Below, one piece after another: positions 31,781 to 42,249 of a stretch of 64,000 nt of DNA. The translations under genes and the position numbers were made by a program. Source of the DNA: Macrostomum hystrix (taxonomy: Eukaryota > Platyhelminthes > Macrostomidae); assembly GCA_950097015.1 (NCBI GenBank), contig CATNEN010000031.1, forward strand, positions 2,542,001 through 2,606,000, written 5' to 3'. How positions within the stretch are numbered: the stretch's first letter is position 1; each line of letters begins with the position of its first letter. The notes under the pieces were generated by a model, which was given only the letters and a program-made list of their open reading frames with translations, made no database searches and was not told the DNA's origin.

Positions 31781-32734
31781 ATGACCGTTCGCCTAGAGGA
31801 GGCGGAGCTGGTTCTGCCCTACGAGTTGGAGCGACCGGACAAGCGACAGAAGATTCGCGTGACCCGACTTGACCCAACCGAGGGTGTGCTAGAATTCGAT
31901 CTGATTCACGCCGAGACCGCGTTGGCCAACGCTCTGCGTAGAATTTTAATAGCGGAGGTGCCCACAGTGGCTGTGGAGAAGGTGCTGCTGTACCAAAACA
32001 CCTCCGTGCTGCCAGACGAGATGCTCTGTCACCGTCTAGGATTGGTGCCGCTGCGAGTTGATCCCCGCCTGTTTAACGACTGTCCGAACCTGCAGCCAAC
32101 TGACGACCTCGAAGCTTTGGATCCGCGCTCCGTGCTAGTCTTCGACTTGGATGTCCAGTGCCGCCAGCGCGAGGACGGCAGCCTGGAGCACGATAGGGTC
32201 TACTCCAAGGACTTTCGCTGGGTGCCTATTGGCGACCAGAAGGCCTTGCTTGGCGGGCGAAGCCGCGGCGGCGCCCCGGCCCCGGTCCTGCCGGAGATCA
32301 CCCTGGCCCGCCTGGGCCCCGGGGCTCGAATCCACGCCCGGATGCTGTGCGTGCGCGGCCTAGGCCAGGATCACGCTAAGTTCTCGCCAGTGGCCACCGC
32401 CTCCTATCGCCTGCTCAGCGACATCCGACTCACCAGGGAGGTGGACGGCGAACTCGCCGATCGGCTGCGCGCCTGCTTCGAGCCCGGCGTCATCGCCCTG
32501 AGCGAGGACGGCCAGGCTTGCGTGGCGAATCCCCGGCTAGACGTGAACTGCAGCCGCGAGGCCCTGCGAGACCCGGAGCTGCGCGACTGTGTGGAGCTCG
32601 GCCTGGTTCGAGATCACTTCCTGTTCAAGGTGGAGTCTACCGGCTGCCTGCCACCAGAGGAGCTGCTGCGCGAAGCTGTCAAAGTGCTCATGCTAAAGTG
32701 TCGCAAGTTTCTGCAACTCCTGGGCCATGAGTGA
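31781..32734 (+). CDS. POLR1C: DNA-directed RNA polymerase I and III subunit RPAC1
   Basis: Alpha-like subunit (AC40) shared by RNA polymerases I and III. It pairs with RPAC2/POLR1D to nucleate enzyme assembly in the nucleus. A single open exon of 317 aa is seen; human RPAC1 is 346, and the difference is mostly at the N-terminus. Diagnostic blocks are ANALRRILIAEVPT near residue 49 (alpha-motif region), VEKVLLYQNTSVLPDE, HRLGLVPLRVDPRLF, the strongly conserved DHAKFSPVATASYRLL, VANPRLD and VESTGCLPPE. A 3' splice site lies at 31766, and the 14 nt between it and the ATG stay open in frame. The protein therefore either starts at this ATG after trans-splicing, or receives a few residues from an upstream exon not visible here. 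Codons are strongly GC-ending. Confidence 0.96.
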   Translation: MTVRLEEAELVLPYELERPDKRQKIRVTRLDPTEGVLEFDLIHAETALANALRRILIAEVPTVAVEKVLLYQNTSVLPDEMLCHRLGLVPLRVDPRLFNDCPNLQPTDDLEALDPRSVLVFDLDVQCRQREDGSLEHDRVYSKDFRWVPIGDQKALLGGRSRGGAPAPVLPEITLARLGPGARIHARMLCVRGLGQDHAKFSPVATASYRLLSDIRLTREVDGELADRLRACFEPGVIALSEDGQACVANPRLDVNCSREALRDPELRDCVELGLVRDHFLFKVESTGCLPPEELLREAVKVLMLKCRKFLQLLGHE

Positions 32735-33915
32735 CTGGTCTTGTGCTGGAATCTAGTGTCCTGCAACCTTATATCTCGCATGGCCTTAGCATATTACTGA
32801 TGTGCAAGTAAGTAGTATGATGCAGCTTAGCGTTTCACAGTTCTTCTCTATGGCGTAGTGTTTGTGTGTGTGTGTTTACGAGTAATTGTAATTTTACTAT
32901 TGACTCTATGATTGGCATTTGTGAATGGAGGTGTCAAATAGACTGACAGTTTAATAGTGAGGCCCTGGTCTAAAGGTGCCCGCAATGTGCATTTCACCTT
33001 GTTTGATAAATCTTGTCAATCGCAGCCGTTTGAAGTTTTTCTAGTATTTCTTTCTTCATTTATTGCATTTATAAGCATTTTATATATAACACGTAGCTTA
33101 TATAAATCAGTTAGACAATTTAGCTGAATATTTTTATCGTGATTTTTCTAAACGAAACTACAAACTTTCAAGCTTTTATTTATTGATTTGGATTTCAGCC
33201 CATAGACAACAGATTTGGACTTTATTGGTTTGCCTGAATTAAGACCATTGGAGTTTTTTTAACTTAAAAGAAATCTGGATTTGCTGAACACTTAAAAGCG
33301 ATGCTTCAAGAACAACGAAATGCTGAAGTCAAAGTTCATCCTGACATTCAAAGGACTATCTCTGCTTAGACGGAAATCAACTCTAACGGGATGGTGCAAG
33401 ACAAAACGAATGTGAAAATAAACTGGTCAACATGGCTGTTTACAGTGGAACTACCTGGGAACCCCCTGACAATTATTTTTGCTGCACCCGAACGGAGCAA
33501 CGCAAGCGCACGTTACTCAAGAACACGGGCCAACTTTTTGTTGCGCATCTTCTGGAACAAGAATCAAATCGCCAGCCCTTTAGACCGTCGAGATATTCGA
33601 CGGTTCTGGCCGAAGGTCAGATTTTTCCCATAAGCGCTAGTGTATTTCATACACCCCAATACACGAATTAGCACTGCGCCTCGGTGCGGCCTTGCCAGGC
33701 TTTCAAAATTGATCAGCATGTCACCCGAATGTGCCTGCATCATCTCCGACTTCGGTGGTTACCGGCCTTTATACCATTGGTTTAAAAAACAGGCGGCAAA
33801 ATGGCTGTAGGACAGTAAGTAGTCCTACTGTTAATACTATTCCCGCTTTTGGTTCTGCAGCCAATCAGAAGTGCCGGTATCGAGTTACCAAGCCGTCCCT
33901 TCAGATGCTGCCTAA
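32735..33915. other. intergenic, no gene recognised
   Basis: AT-rich after the RPAC1 stop, then mixed composition. Two overlapping plus-strand open stretches around 33391-33671 have no recognisable domain and are not called. Confidence 0.4.
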
Positions 33916-33922
33916 TATATAA
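33916..33922 (+). promoter_or_regulatory. putative TATA box
   Basis: tatataa lies about 100 bp upstream of the small secreted-protein start codon at 34025, a reasonable place for a TATA-driven start site near 33945-33950. No 3' splice site lies just before this ATG, unlike the neighbouring housekeeping genes. Confidence 0.5.
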
Positions 33923-34024
33923 CCATCCACAGGCTGAGACGAGAACTCTCGCCACCTGCTCAGTCGAAGCAAACTTAATCTATATCGGCAGAGTCCTCAC
34001 GGCTGCTTAATAAAAAAGTCGGCA

Positions 34025-34312
34025 ATGTCTCCGTCTCTGTTCCTGCTGGTCTCGCTGGCCCTGGCCGTTGCTGTTGTCACCGCCGAGACCGGCGCAGACG
34101 ATTCGAGTGCGCCTCTGCCGCTGGAGTACTTCTCTAGCCTGGAGCCGTGGCAGCGCTGCCTGTACATCTGCCGCCAGTGCTACGCGGAGCTGCCCGAGGC
34201 CAGGCTCAACTGCGCCAACGCTGTCTGCCTGGAACGAGTGTTGCAGCGCAATCTGCCTCTGCCAGCCTCCGCAGTGACCGAATGCCCGCTGTTTCGCTTC
34301 GTCTATAAGTGA
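34025..34312 (+). CDS. small secreted cysteine-containing protein, unknown function
   Basis: A 95-residue single-exon frame. Residues 1-20 form a clear signal peptide (MSPSLFLLVSLALAVAVVTA) with likely cleavage after Ala. The mature chain of about 75 residues has six cysteines, four in the pattern CLYIC-RQC then C and C within about 25 residues and the last near the C-terminus, enough for three disulfides. The acidic stretch ETGADDSS directly after the signal could be a propeptide. A TATA-like box lies about 100 bp upstream. Codons are GC-rich like the real genes here, which favours coding. I do not recognise the family. It could be a secreted peptide or a gland product, but no function can be assigned from sequence. 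Confidence 0.72.
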   Translation: MSPSLFLLVSLALAVAVVTAETGADDSSAPLPLEYFSSLEPWQRCLYICRQCYAELPEARLNCANAVCLERVLQRNLPLPASAVTECPLFRFVYK

Positions 34313-34611
34313 CAGACGGCTACTGCCCGGAGATGATTCCGAAAATTAAAAAGAGCGACTGAACACAATTTTTCTCTTTCGTTTGGTAGTCTGGAAAGGC
34401 TGGGAAACAATGTACCTCGATAATGTTATTTATTAAAAAAGTTTAGTAACTCTAAAAACAATATTTAATATTGAAGAAAAAATATACTGCGGATTGATTT
34501 GCTTCGAATTTGTGAAGCGTCAACATTATGAGTACTCGTATTTTTTCCTTCTTTCGACCGCAAATTTAGTAGATACTCGTAGGTAAGCCTGTGAGAAGGC
34601 TAATTATTCGA
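34313..34611. other. 3' flank of the small secreted-protein gene
   Basis: AT-rich, nothing else recognised. A possible polyadenylation hexamer variant (aattaaa) lies about 35 bp after the stop. Confidence 0.4.
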
Positions 34612-34905
34612 GTAGTAATAATAATAAATTTGCAGGAGGGCTGTGGCACATTGTTTGGTGATAGTCGTCCCGCAGCCAGCGAGGAGGCAATTCTGCCCAT
34701 TCTGCTGTCTCCTGAGCACAAGCACACAGATACTGTACGCAGGCACACTCACACAGGTGTGTACATCTGCCCTGTCTTTGTCATCATCCGGCAGTGTGCA
34801 ATCACGGTGCCTTGGAGCTTCAAAGGCGTAAATCATAACAGGCTCCCCAATCCTTGACTGCGGCCTCGCCGCGGAATCGGAGACCGCTCTGCCACTCACC
34901 CCAGT
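34612..34905 (-). mobile_element. tRNA-derived SINE, family B, copy 1
   Basis: Read on the minus strand it starts ggggtgagtggcagagcggt, an A box like those of Leu/Ser tRNAs. A B-box region follows in mutated form, then a body shared with copies at 36395-36720 and 37530-37880, and a (TTA)n tail at 34612. The body includes a conserved acacaggtgtgtacatctg segment. Confidence 0.82.
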
Positions 34906-36224
34906 GGGAATACTAGAAGACGTACCTTGCTTTTTTATAATTTTGTAGTATTTTTCACTTTTATAAAAGCACCGCGCGTGCCTGCGCTTGTTTTGACTTA
35001 TTGAGAAAATGAATAGACTCTAATCGAAATTCAGCTGTGCCAATCTAATTAGTGAGCCAATATCTTTGCTGCAACACGTCTGCTTTGATGTGGGAAATGC
35101 TGACATGGATGTAAGCAAATCGTTCTAGACGCTGCCTCAACAAAAAGTTTAGAAAAAAACACTAATGATGTCGAATCGACTTTGGCAACAGTGAGTTGCT
35201 ATTGGAATTGCTATTTTCTTACTGTTAATTGTGTTTTTCATGGTGACGTCTGGTTCGCATCGCTGCTCGTGAGTCTCTAATTATCGAATAATTAACTCTC
35301 ACCTGACTTCCTATCTGCAACGGCGTTGACGTCAGTTCGCGACAATTTCTCCTTCCGCTATGCGACAATCTTTCTGCTGCGCTGCACACAATGAGACTCG
35401 ACCTGGTCAAGCGGAAATCCTACAGTCACGCGAGCCTGAAATACATATAGCACATGGCCTGTTAAATACATCAATGTTAATTTGTGATAATTCTTCACAT
35501 TTGCACAGTCAAACTAGCTTCCAAAAAGTCAAATTGATCGTTAACTAAAATTCGTAACAACGTTCATTGTTTTTAAATGCTTTAGATCAGCTAGCTCAAT
35601 GCGTCATGTGGACATTGTGTGGAGTGGGGAATTCTACCCGGTGTTTCTGTGATTCATGGGCCCAAAGTCAGGATTTTTTACTCGGCCTCATCTTCTATTC
35701 CACAAACCTATTCCACAAACCTATTGATCGCCTATTCAATTTACTTATATTTAGACTTTTTCCATACAGGCAGGTCATTGTTCAATTGTCAATCGTCAAT
35801 ATCTGTGATGAATTGTTGATGAGAGGGTCGTGTCAGGCTGCGCTTCCGACTGTAGCTACGCATTGCATTCAATTTGTTTTTTTGGCTTGTTTAGCTTGGC
35901 TTTTGAAAACATTGTGCCAGATTATTTTTGCTTATCCACTGAATCTGATTATGTGGCACATGTTGGAAAATCTTGTTATTTACTGGGCCTCACCCTTGAC
36001 TGGCCTTGATTGTGCAGATATATTTTAATCAGTGCCTTGACATGTCGCTGATATGTTTACATAGATTAAATAGTTCTTTTCACGTAGTTCAGTGCACTCT
36101 AAAAGCAAAGATTTACTTCGATAATTGTTACAATAAAGATCTAGTGCTGAGTTTAGATCTTCAGACTCCTAATCCAGAGGTCGAAAATGAGAATCTTAAA
36201 CCAAATGAAAAGTATTTCTGTCCT
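34906..36224. other. intergenic, no gene recognised
   Basis: AT-rich. A 153-codon plus-strand open stretch at 35567-36028 lacks any domain I can recognise and has AT-rich codons unlike the real genes here. I leave it uncalled. Confidence 0.4.
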
Positions 36225-36830
36225 TAAGACACTTCATTCTCAATTGCTTAAGTCCACCAGCAAAATCTCGAAAATAGGTACTAGCGTTAGCTAGGGTAGA
36301 AAGGGGTGAGTGGCAGAGCGGTCAACGCGTTTGACCTCATGCCTGAGTTATTTTTGTTGTTGATATAATAATACTAAACTAACACTTTCAAGGCACATCA
36401 TTTGGTGACACTAGACCCGCAGCCAGCAAGGAGGCCATTCTGCCAATTTCGCTGACTCCTGAGCACACACGCACACAGATACCGGACGCAGGCATACGCT
36501 CACACAGGTGTGTACATCTACCTGACTTTCTCATCGTCAGGCAGTGTGCACTTTTCCTGTGCCTGGGAGGTTGGCCTTCAAATGGCATAAATTGCACGAC
36601 AAGCCCCCAAGCCTTCTCTCCGCGGCTGCGCCCCAAAAAATGTGGCCTCGACGTGGAATCGAACTCAGGGACCTTGGAGCGAGAGGCAAACGCGTCGACC
36701 GCTCTGCCACTCACCCCAGAGTGAGCGTTAGCGGGGGGATAATTTTTTGTGAGTGTAGCAGCCACCCAGTCCACAGACTGAACTGCTGTACCCACAATAG
36801 GAATGACCGTAAGCCCATGAGATGCCTCTT
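36225..36830 (+). mobile_element. SINE family A copy split by SINE family B insertions
   Basis: 36225-36300 matches the middle of SINE A (aagacactt, then aggtactagcgttagct) and 36725-36830 matches its 3' part (cacccagtccacagactgaac). Between them lie a short plus-strand SINE B head (36306-36350) and a full minus-strand SINE B (36395-36720). This is a nested insertion, so family B moved after this A copy was in place. Confidence 0.65.
36395..36720 (-). mobile_element. tRNA-derived SINE, family B, copy 3 (best preserved)
   Basis: On the minus strand, A box tggcagagcggtcgac and B box gagttcgattcc are about 40 nt apart as in a Leu/Ser-type tRNA. A body of about 250 bp follows, ending in a short AT-rich tail. 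Flanked on the left by a head-to-head partial plus-strand copy at 36306-36350. Confidence 0.85.
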
Positions 36831-36840
36831 AACTAAACAG

Positions 36841-36861
36841 CTTGACACCTTTGCAGCTGGC
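36841..36861 (+). promoter_or_regulatory. 3' splice site just before the NUDT16-like start
   Basis: gacacctttgcag ends at 36856, five bases before the ATG at 36862. Sequence upstream is SINE, so the 5' leader must come from a distant exon or from a trans-spliced leader. Confidence 0.5.
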
Positions 36862-37443
36862 ATGCTGAACGAACTCACATACGAGGAGGCTATGTCGCCG
36901 GAGTACTCCGGCATGACCAGGGCTGCTCACCTCATGCTGCACAGCCGCCTGCCCGAGCGCCAGGTGTTTGACACCCTGAGCCAGCACGCAGTCCTCATGG
37001 CCCTCCGCTTCGACGGCTGTCTGGGCTTCATCGGCGGCCTCATTGACGCGTCAGACGCTTCTGTCGAGGCCGGTTTGGCGCGTGAAATCCGCGAGGAGAT
37101 TGGCGCCGATTTGGCGCCAACCAGGGAGCACTTTTCATGCGCCCACGTCAATGCCGACAGGGGCATTGTTCTGTTCTTCTATGTCATGTCGGTGCCCTCC
37201 GACCTGTACTGCGGCATCGAGCGGGCCGCTCCAGCGTGGCAGGATCACGGGCACGAGACGCTGGGCTGCGTCCGGGTCCCCTGCTACCGACTGGCCGGCA
37301 GGCCGCTTCTGGGCATTGTGGCCTTCATGAGGCACAATTTTGTTGGAAACTCGCGCCAGCAGCTCGCCATCGGCCTGGCCCGGGCTGGAGTGTTCTCGAC
37401 CGATGAAGTGAACCAGATCCTGCTGGATGCCGGCATAGTCTAA
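36862..37443 (+). CDS. NUDT16: NUDT16-like nudix hydrolase (nucleoside diphosphatase / snoRNA decapping family)
   Basis: Family members hydrolyse (d)IDP/ITP-type nucleotides and remove m7G/m227G caps from U8 snoRNA in the nucleus; the exact substrate here is inferred. Starting at the ATG at 36862 gives 193 aa, almost the same as human NUDT16 (195). Matching blocks are QHAVLMALRFDGCLGFIGG (family RFDGxLGFPGG), the nudix helix EAGLAREIREEIG with the metal-binding REIREE core, SCAHV, FFYVMSV, WQDHGHETLG-VRVPCYRL and HNFVGNSRQQL. The open frame extends upstream of this ATG only through SINE sequence, and a 3' splice site at 36856 marks where real mRNA begins. A single exon covers the whole protein. 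Confidence 0.92.
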   Translation: MLNELTYEEAMSPEYSGMTRAAHLMLHSRLPERQVFDTLSQHAVLMALRFDGCLGFIGGLIDASDASVEAGLAREIREEIGADLAPTREHFSCAHVNADRGIVLFFYVMSVPSDLYCGIERAAPAWQDHGHETLGCVRVPCYRLAGRPLLGIVAFMRHNFVGNSRQQLAIGLARAGVFSTDEVNQILLDAGIV

Positions 37444-37529
37444 CTGCTGGGCCTCGTGATGTATTTTTAATGAAAAATAACAACAGTCTGAGAATTTATC
37501 TAAACAACCATGACCTATTTTTATGAGGG

Positions 37530-37880
37530 AGTCGGTGGCAGAGCGGTTGACGCGCTTGCCTCTCGCACCACGGTCACTTATCTCGATTCCGCAGCGAGGG
37601 CACATTCATTTGTGGCGCAGCCGCGGAGCCAGCGGGTTTTCGCTTCTTGTCGGAGAGAAGGCTTCGGGGCTTGTCGTGTAATTTACACCCATGAGGGCCA
37701 ACCTCCAAGGCACAGTGAAGTGTATACACCATGACGATGAGAAAATCAGGGGCAGATGTGAACACCCTGTTTGAGCGTGTGCCTGAGTACGGTATCTGTG
37801 TGCGTGTGTGCTCAGGAGTCCGCGAAATGGGCATTTCCCGCAGCCCTCCTGCAATTATCATAATTATTATTGCCTCATTT
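37530..37880 (+). mobile_element. tRNA-derived SINE, family B, copy 4
   Basis: Head ggtggcagagcggttgacgc, B-box region tatctcgattccgc, body and tail aattatcataattattatt. It lies 90 bp after the NUDT16-like stop and could contribute to its 3' UTR. Confidence 0.83.
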
Positions 37881-38080
37881 TCAGTGTCCTATAAATAACT
37901 TTATGAGTAGATATAAAATTATAAGACTAGAAGTGGCCTTAACGCAATATTATAAATTTACATTTTAATATGAGGCAACAAGTAACTTCTATTCTGCATT
38001 CTATTCTTCTATTTTTCATTTTTAGTATATTAGACAAGCAAGCAAGCAAGCAAGATTTTCATTTTTAGTATATTAGAAGA
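37881..38080. other. AT-rich DNA ending in a Helitron-unit 5' end fragment
   Basis: 38025-38080 carries two partial copies of the right end of the Helitron-like unit (gattttcatttttagtat then attaga), the remains of units preceding the array. Confidence 0.6.
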
Positions 38081-41000
38081 CTAAGTGCCCTTCGCTACCC
38101 TCTGGGTAGCCTCCCTTGAGTTCTTATCAGTGCGTTATCAAAATTTGCTCTGATGCAATCATTAAAATTGGCACTGGAGCCTCACTGTGCACAAGCTGAA
38201 AACAAGAATGCATTAGAAAAGCCTATTTAAAACTGTTTTTCGAATATTAAATCCCCTTGGCAATGGAATTAAGCTTAATAAAAATACGTGTATATGTGTC
38301 CCCATATTTGGCATCTTTTGGTGAAGAAATGGTGAAAATCGGTTGAGCCGTTCGGGAGAAAATCAATTACAAGCAAGCAAGCAAGATTTTCATTTTTAGT
38401 ATATTAGACTAGCTGCCTTCGCTACCCTCTGGGTAGCCTCACTGGAGTTCTTATCAGTTTGTTATCAAAACTGGCTCTGATGCAATCATTAAAATTGGCA
38501 CTGGAGCCTCACTGCGCACAAGCTGAAAACAAGAATGCATTAGAAAAGCCTATTTAAAACAGTTTTTCGAATATTTAATCCCCTTGGCAATGAAATTAAG
38601 CTTAATAAAAATACGTGTACCGATTCCAGCCCAATTGCGATCTTTTAGTGAAGGAATTTTGAAAATCGGTTGAGCCGTTCGGGAGCTAGTCGATTGCAAA
38701 CATACAAACATACAAGATTTTCATTTTTAGTATATAAGAAGACTAGCTGCCTTCGCTACCCTCTGGGTAGCCTCCCTTGAGTTCTTATCAGTGCGTTATC
38801 AAAATTTGCTCTGATGCAATCATTAAAATTGGCACTGGAGCCTCACTGTGCACAAGCTGAAAACAAGAATGCATTAGAAAAGCCTATTTAAAACTGTTTT
38901 TCGAATATTAAATCCCCTTGGCAATGGAATTAAGCTTAATAAAAATACGTGTATATGTGTCCCCATATTTGGCATCTTTTGGTGAAGAAATGGTGAAAAT
39001 CGGTTGAGCCGTTCGGGAGAAAATCAATTACAAGCAAGCAAGCAAGATTTTCATTTTTAGTATATTAGACTAGCTGCCTTCGCTACCCTCTGGGTAGCCT
39101 CACTGGAGTTCTTATCAGTTTGTTATCAAAACTGGCTCTGATGCAATCATTAAAATTGGCACTGGAGCCTCACTGCGCACAAGCTGAAAACAAGAATGCA
39201 TTAGAAAAGCCTATTTAAAACAGTTTTTCGAATATTTAATCCCCTTGGCAATGAAATTAAGCTTAATAAAAATACGTGTACCGATTCCAGCCCAATTGCG
39301 ATCTTTTAGTGAAGGAATTTTGAAAATCGGTTGAGCCGTTCGGGAGCTAGTCGATTGCAAACATACAAACATACAAGATTTTCATTTTTAGTATATAAGA
39401 AGACTAGCTGCCTTCGCTACCCTCTGGGTAGCCTCCCTGGAGTTCTTATCAGTTCGTTATCAAAACTGGCTCTGATGCAATCATTAAAATTGGCACTGGA
39501 GGCCTCACTGTGCACAAGCTGAAAACAAGAATGCATTAGAAAAGCCTATTTAAAACTGTTTTTCGAATATTTAATCCCCTTGGCAATGGAATTAAGCTTA
39601 ATAAAATTACGTGTACCGATTCCGGCCCATTTGTGATCTTTTGGCGAAGGAATTTTGAAAATCGGTTGAGCCGTTCGGGAGCTAGTCGATTGCAAACAAA
39701 CATACAAGCAAGATTTTCATTTTTAGTATATAAGACTAGCTGCCCTTCGCTACCCTCTGGGTAGCCTCCCTTGAGTTCTTATCAGTGCGTTATCAAAATT
39801 GGCTCCGATGCAATCATTAAAATTGGCACTGGAGCCTCACTGCGCACAAGCTGAAAACAAGAATGCATTAGAAAAGCCTATTTAAAACAGTTTTTCGAAT
39901 ATTTAATCCCCTTGGCAATGGAATTAAGCTTAATAAAAATACGTGTACCGATTCCGGCCCAATTGCGATCTTTTAGTGAAAGAATTTTGAAAATCGGTTG
40001 AGCCGTTCGGGAGCTAGTCGATTGCAAACATACAAACATACAAACAAGATTTTCATTTTTAGTATATTAGATTTTTCGAATATTTAATCCCCTTAGCAAT
40101 AAAGTTAAGCTTAATAAAAATACGTGTACAATTGTCCCCATATTTAGCATCTTTTGGTGAAGAAATGGTGAAAATCGGTTGAGCCGTTCGGGAGAAAATC
40201 AATTACAAGCAAGCAAGCAAGATTTTCATTTTTAGTATATTAGATTACAAGCAAGCAACCAACCAACCAACCATTTCATTTTTAGTATAGTGGACTAGCT
40301 GCCTTCGCTACCCTCTGGGTAGCCTCACTGGAGTTCTTATCAGTACGCGCGTGCGTTATCAAAACTGGCTCTGATGCAATCATTAAAATTGGCACTGGAG
40401 GCCTCACTGTGCACAAGCTGAAAACAAGAATGCATTAGAAAAGCCTATTTAAAACTGTTTTTCGAATATTTAATCCCCTTGGCAATGGAATTAAGCTTAA
40501 TAAAATTACGTGTACCGATTCCGGCTCATTTGTGATCTTTTGGCGAAGGAATTGCGAAAATCGGTTGAGCCGTTCGGGAGCTAGTCGATTGCAAACAAGC
40601 AAGCAAGCAAGATTTTCATTTTTAGTATATAAGTATATAAGAAGACTAGCTGCCTTCGCTACCCTCTGGGTAGCCTCACTGGAGTTCTTATCAGTTCGTT
40701 ATCAAAACTGGCTCCGATGCAATCATTAAAATTGGCACTGGAGCCTCACTGCGCACAAGCTGAAAACAAGAATGCATTAGAAAAGCCTATTTAAAACAGT
40801 TTTTCGAATATTTAATCCCCTTGGCAATGAAATTAAGCTTAATAAAAATACGTGTACCGATTCCGGCCCATTTGCGATCTTTCAGTGAAAGAATTTTGAA
40901 AATCGGTTGAGCCGTTCGGGAGCTAGTCGATTGCAAACAAGCAAGCAAGCAAGATTTTCATTTTTAGTATATTAGACTAGCTGCCTTCGCTACCCTCTGG

Positions 41001-41937
41001 GTAGCCTCCCTGTGAGTTCTTATCAGTACGCGCGTGCGTTATCAAAACTGGCTCTGATGCAATCATTAAAATTGGCACTGGAGGCCTCACTGTGCACAAG
41101 CTGTAAACAAGAATGCATTAGAAAAGCCTATTTAAAACTGTTTTTCGAATATTTAATCCCCTTGGCAATGGAATTAAGCTTAATAAAATTACGTGTACCG
41201 ATTCCGGCCCAATTGTGATCTTTTGGCGAAGGAATTGTGAAAATCGGTTAAGCCGTTCGGGAGCTAGTCGATTGCAAACATACAAACAAGCAAGATTTTC
41301 ATTTTTAGTATAATAGACTAGCTGCCCTTCGCTACCCTCTGGGTAGCCTCACTGGAGTTCTTATCAGTTTGTTATCAAACTGGCTCTGATGCAATCATTA
41401 AAGTTGGCACTGGAGCCTCACTGTGCACAAGCTGAAAACAAGAATGCATTAGAAAAGCCTATTTAAAACTGTTTTTCGAATATTTAATCCCCTTGGCAAT
41501 GAAATTAAGCTTAATAAAAATACGTGTACCGATTCCGGCCCATTTGTGATCTTTTGGCGAAGGAATTGCGAAAATCGGTTGAGCCGTTCGGGAGCTAGTC
41601 GATTGCAAACAAGCAAGCAAGATTTTCATTTTTAGTATAATAGACTAGCTGCCCTTCGCTACCCTCTGGGTAGCCTCCCTGTGAGTTCTTATCAGTGCGT
41701 TATCAAAATTGGCTCTGATGCAATCATTAAAATTGGCACTGGAGGCCTCACTGTGCACAAGCTGAAAACAAGAATGCATTAGAAAAGCCTATTTAAAACT
41801 GTTTTTCGAATATTTAATCCCCTTGCCAATGGAATTAAGCTTAAAAAAATACGTGTACCGATTCGGGCCCATTTGTGATCTTTTGGCGAAGGAATTGTGA
41901 AAATCGGTTGAGCCGTTCGGGAGCTAGTCGATTGCAA

Positions 41938-41970
<33 letters not shown>

Positions 41971-41993
41971 ATTTTCATTTTTAGTATATTAGA
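38081..41993 (-). mobile_element. tandem array of about 12 short non-autonomous Helitron-like units
   Basis: Units of about 330 bp start on the plus strand at 38081, 38409, 38743, 39070, 39404, 39736, (partial 40072), 40294, 40646, 40977, 41318 and 41645. On the minus strand each begins TCTAATATAC, has CTTG repeats and an AT-rich body, and ends with a hairpin (stem GCTACCC/GGGTAGC, loop AGA), eight bases and CTAG. TC at the 5' end plus hairpin and CTAG at the 3' end are the Helitron rules. Units abut as ...GA|CTAG... with no or a few bases between, head to tail in one direction. Units 1-2 and 3-4 are near-identical as a pair, so a 662-bp dimer was duplicated. No coding capacity. Confidence 0.85.
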
Positions 41994-42022
41994 CTAGCAA
42001 TTTGTGCCCCCCTTTGGGGAGC
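41994..42022 (-). other. 3' terminus and hairpin of the autonomous Helitron
   Basis: Plus-strand order: CTAG (41994-41997), eight bases, gcccccc (42006-42012), ttt, ggggagc (42016-42022). The spacing is identical to the short units (CTAG, 8, 7, 3, 7), although stem and spacer sequences differ. In Helitrons this hairpin acts as the termination signal of rolling-circle transfer. Confidence 0.8.
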
Positions 42023-42249
42023 TTAAACCTAAAGGCAACTTTGAAATTATGAAACAATTTTGGTTAGTCAATAAAAAAATGTATAGCAGCTAACGAAGTT
42101 CAGTATTTAAACAAACAAAAATGTAAACTTTTATTGACGACCTAATAAAATGAAATAAAATAAAATCTCTTTTATTGATGCTCCTTTGTCCTTTACCATA
42201 CAAATCTAGACAGTCCCTTGTCCAAATATATACTGATTTAGGTGCTGAT

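Noticed and set aside
33391-33671. Two overlapping plus-strand open frames of about 80 codons
   Set aside because: No domain, no conserved motif and no regulatory context; neither could be preferred over the other.
35567-36028. 153-codon plus-strand open frame with hydrophobic stretches
   Set aside because: AT-rich codon use unlike the real genes here, no domain and no clear signals, so chance openness is more likely.
36544-36861. N-terminal extension of the NUDT16-like frame
   Set aside because: It is SINE-derived sequence, including the tRNA A and B boxes. A 3' splice site at 36856 and a 193-aa length from the inner ATG fit the family.
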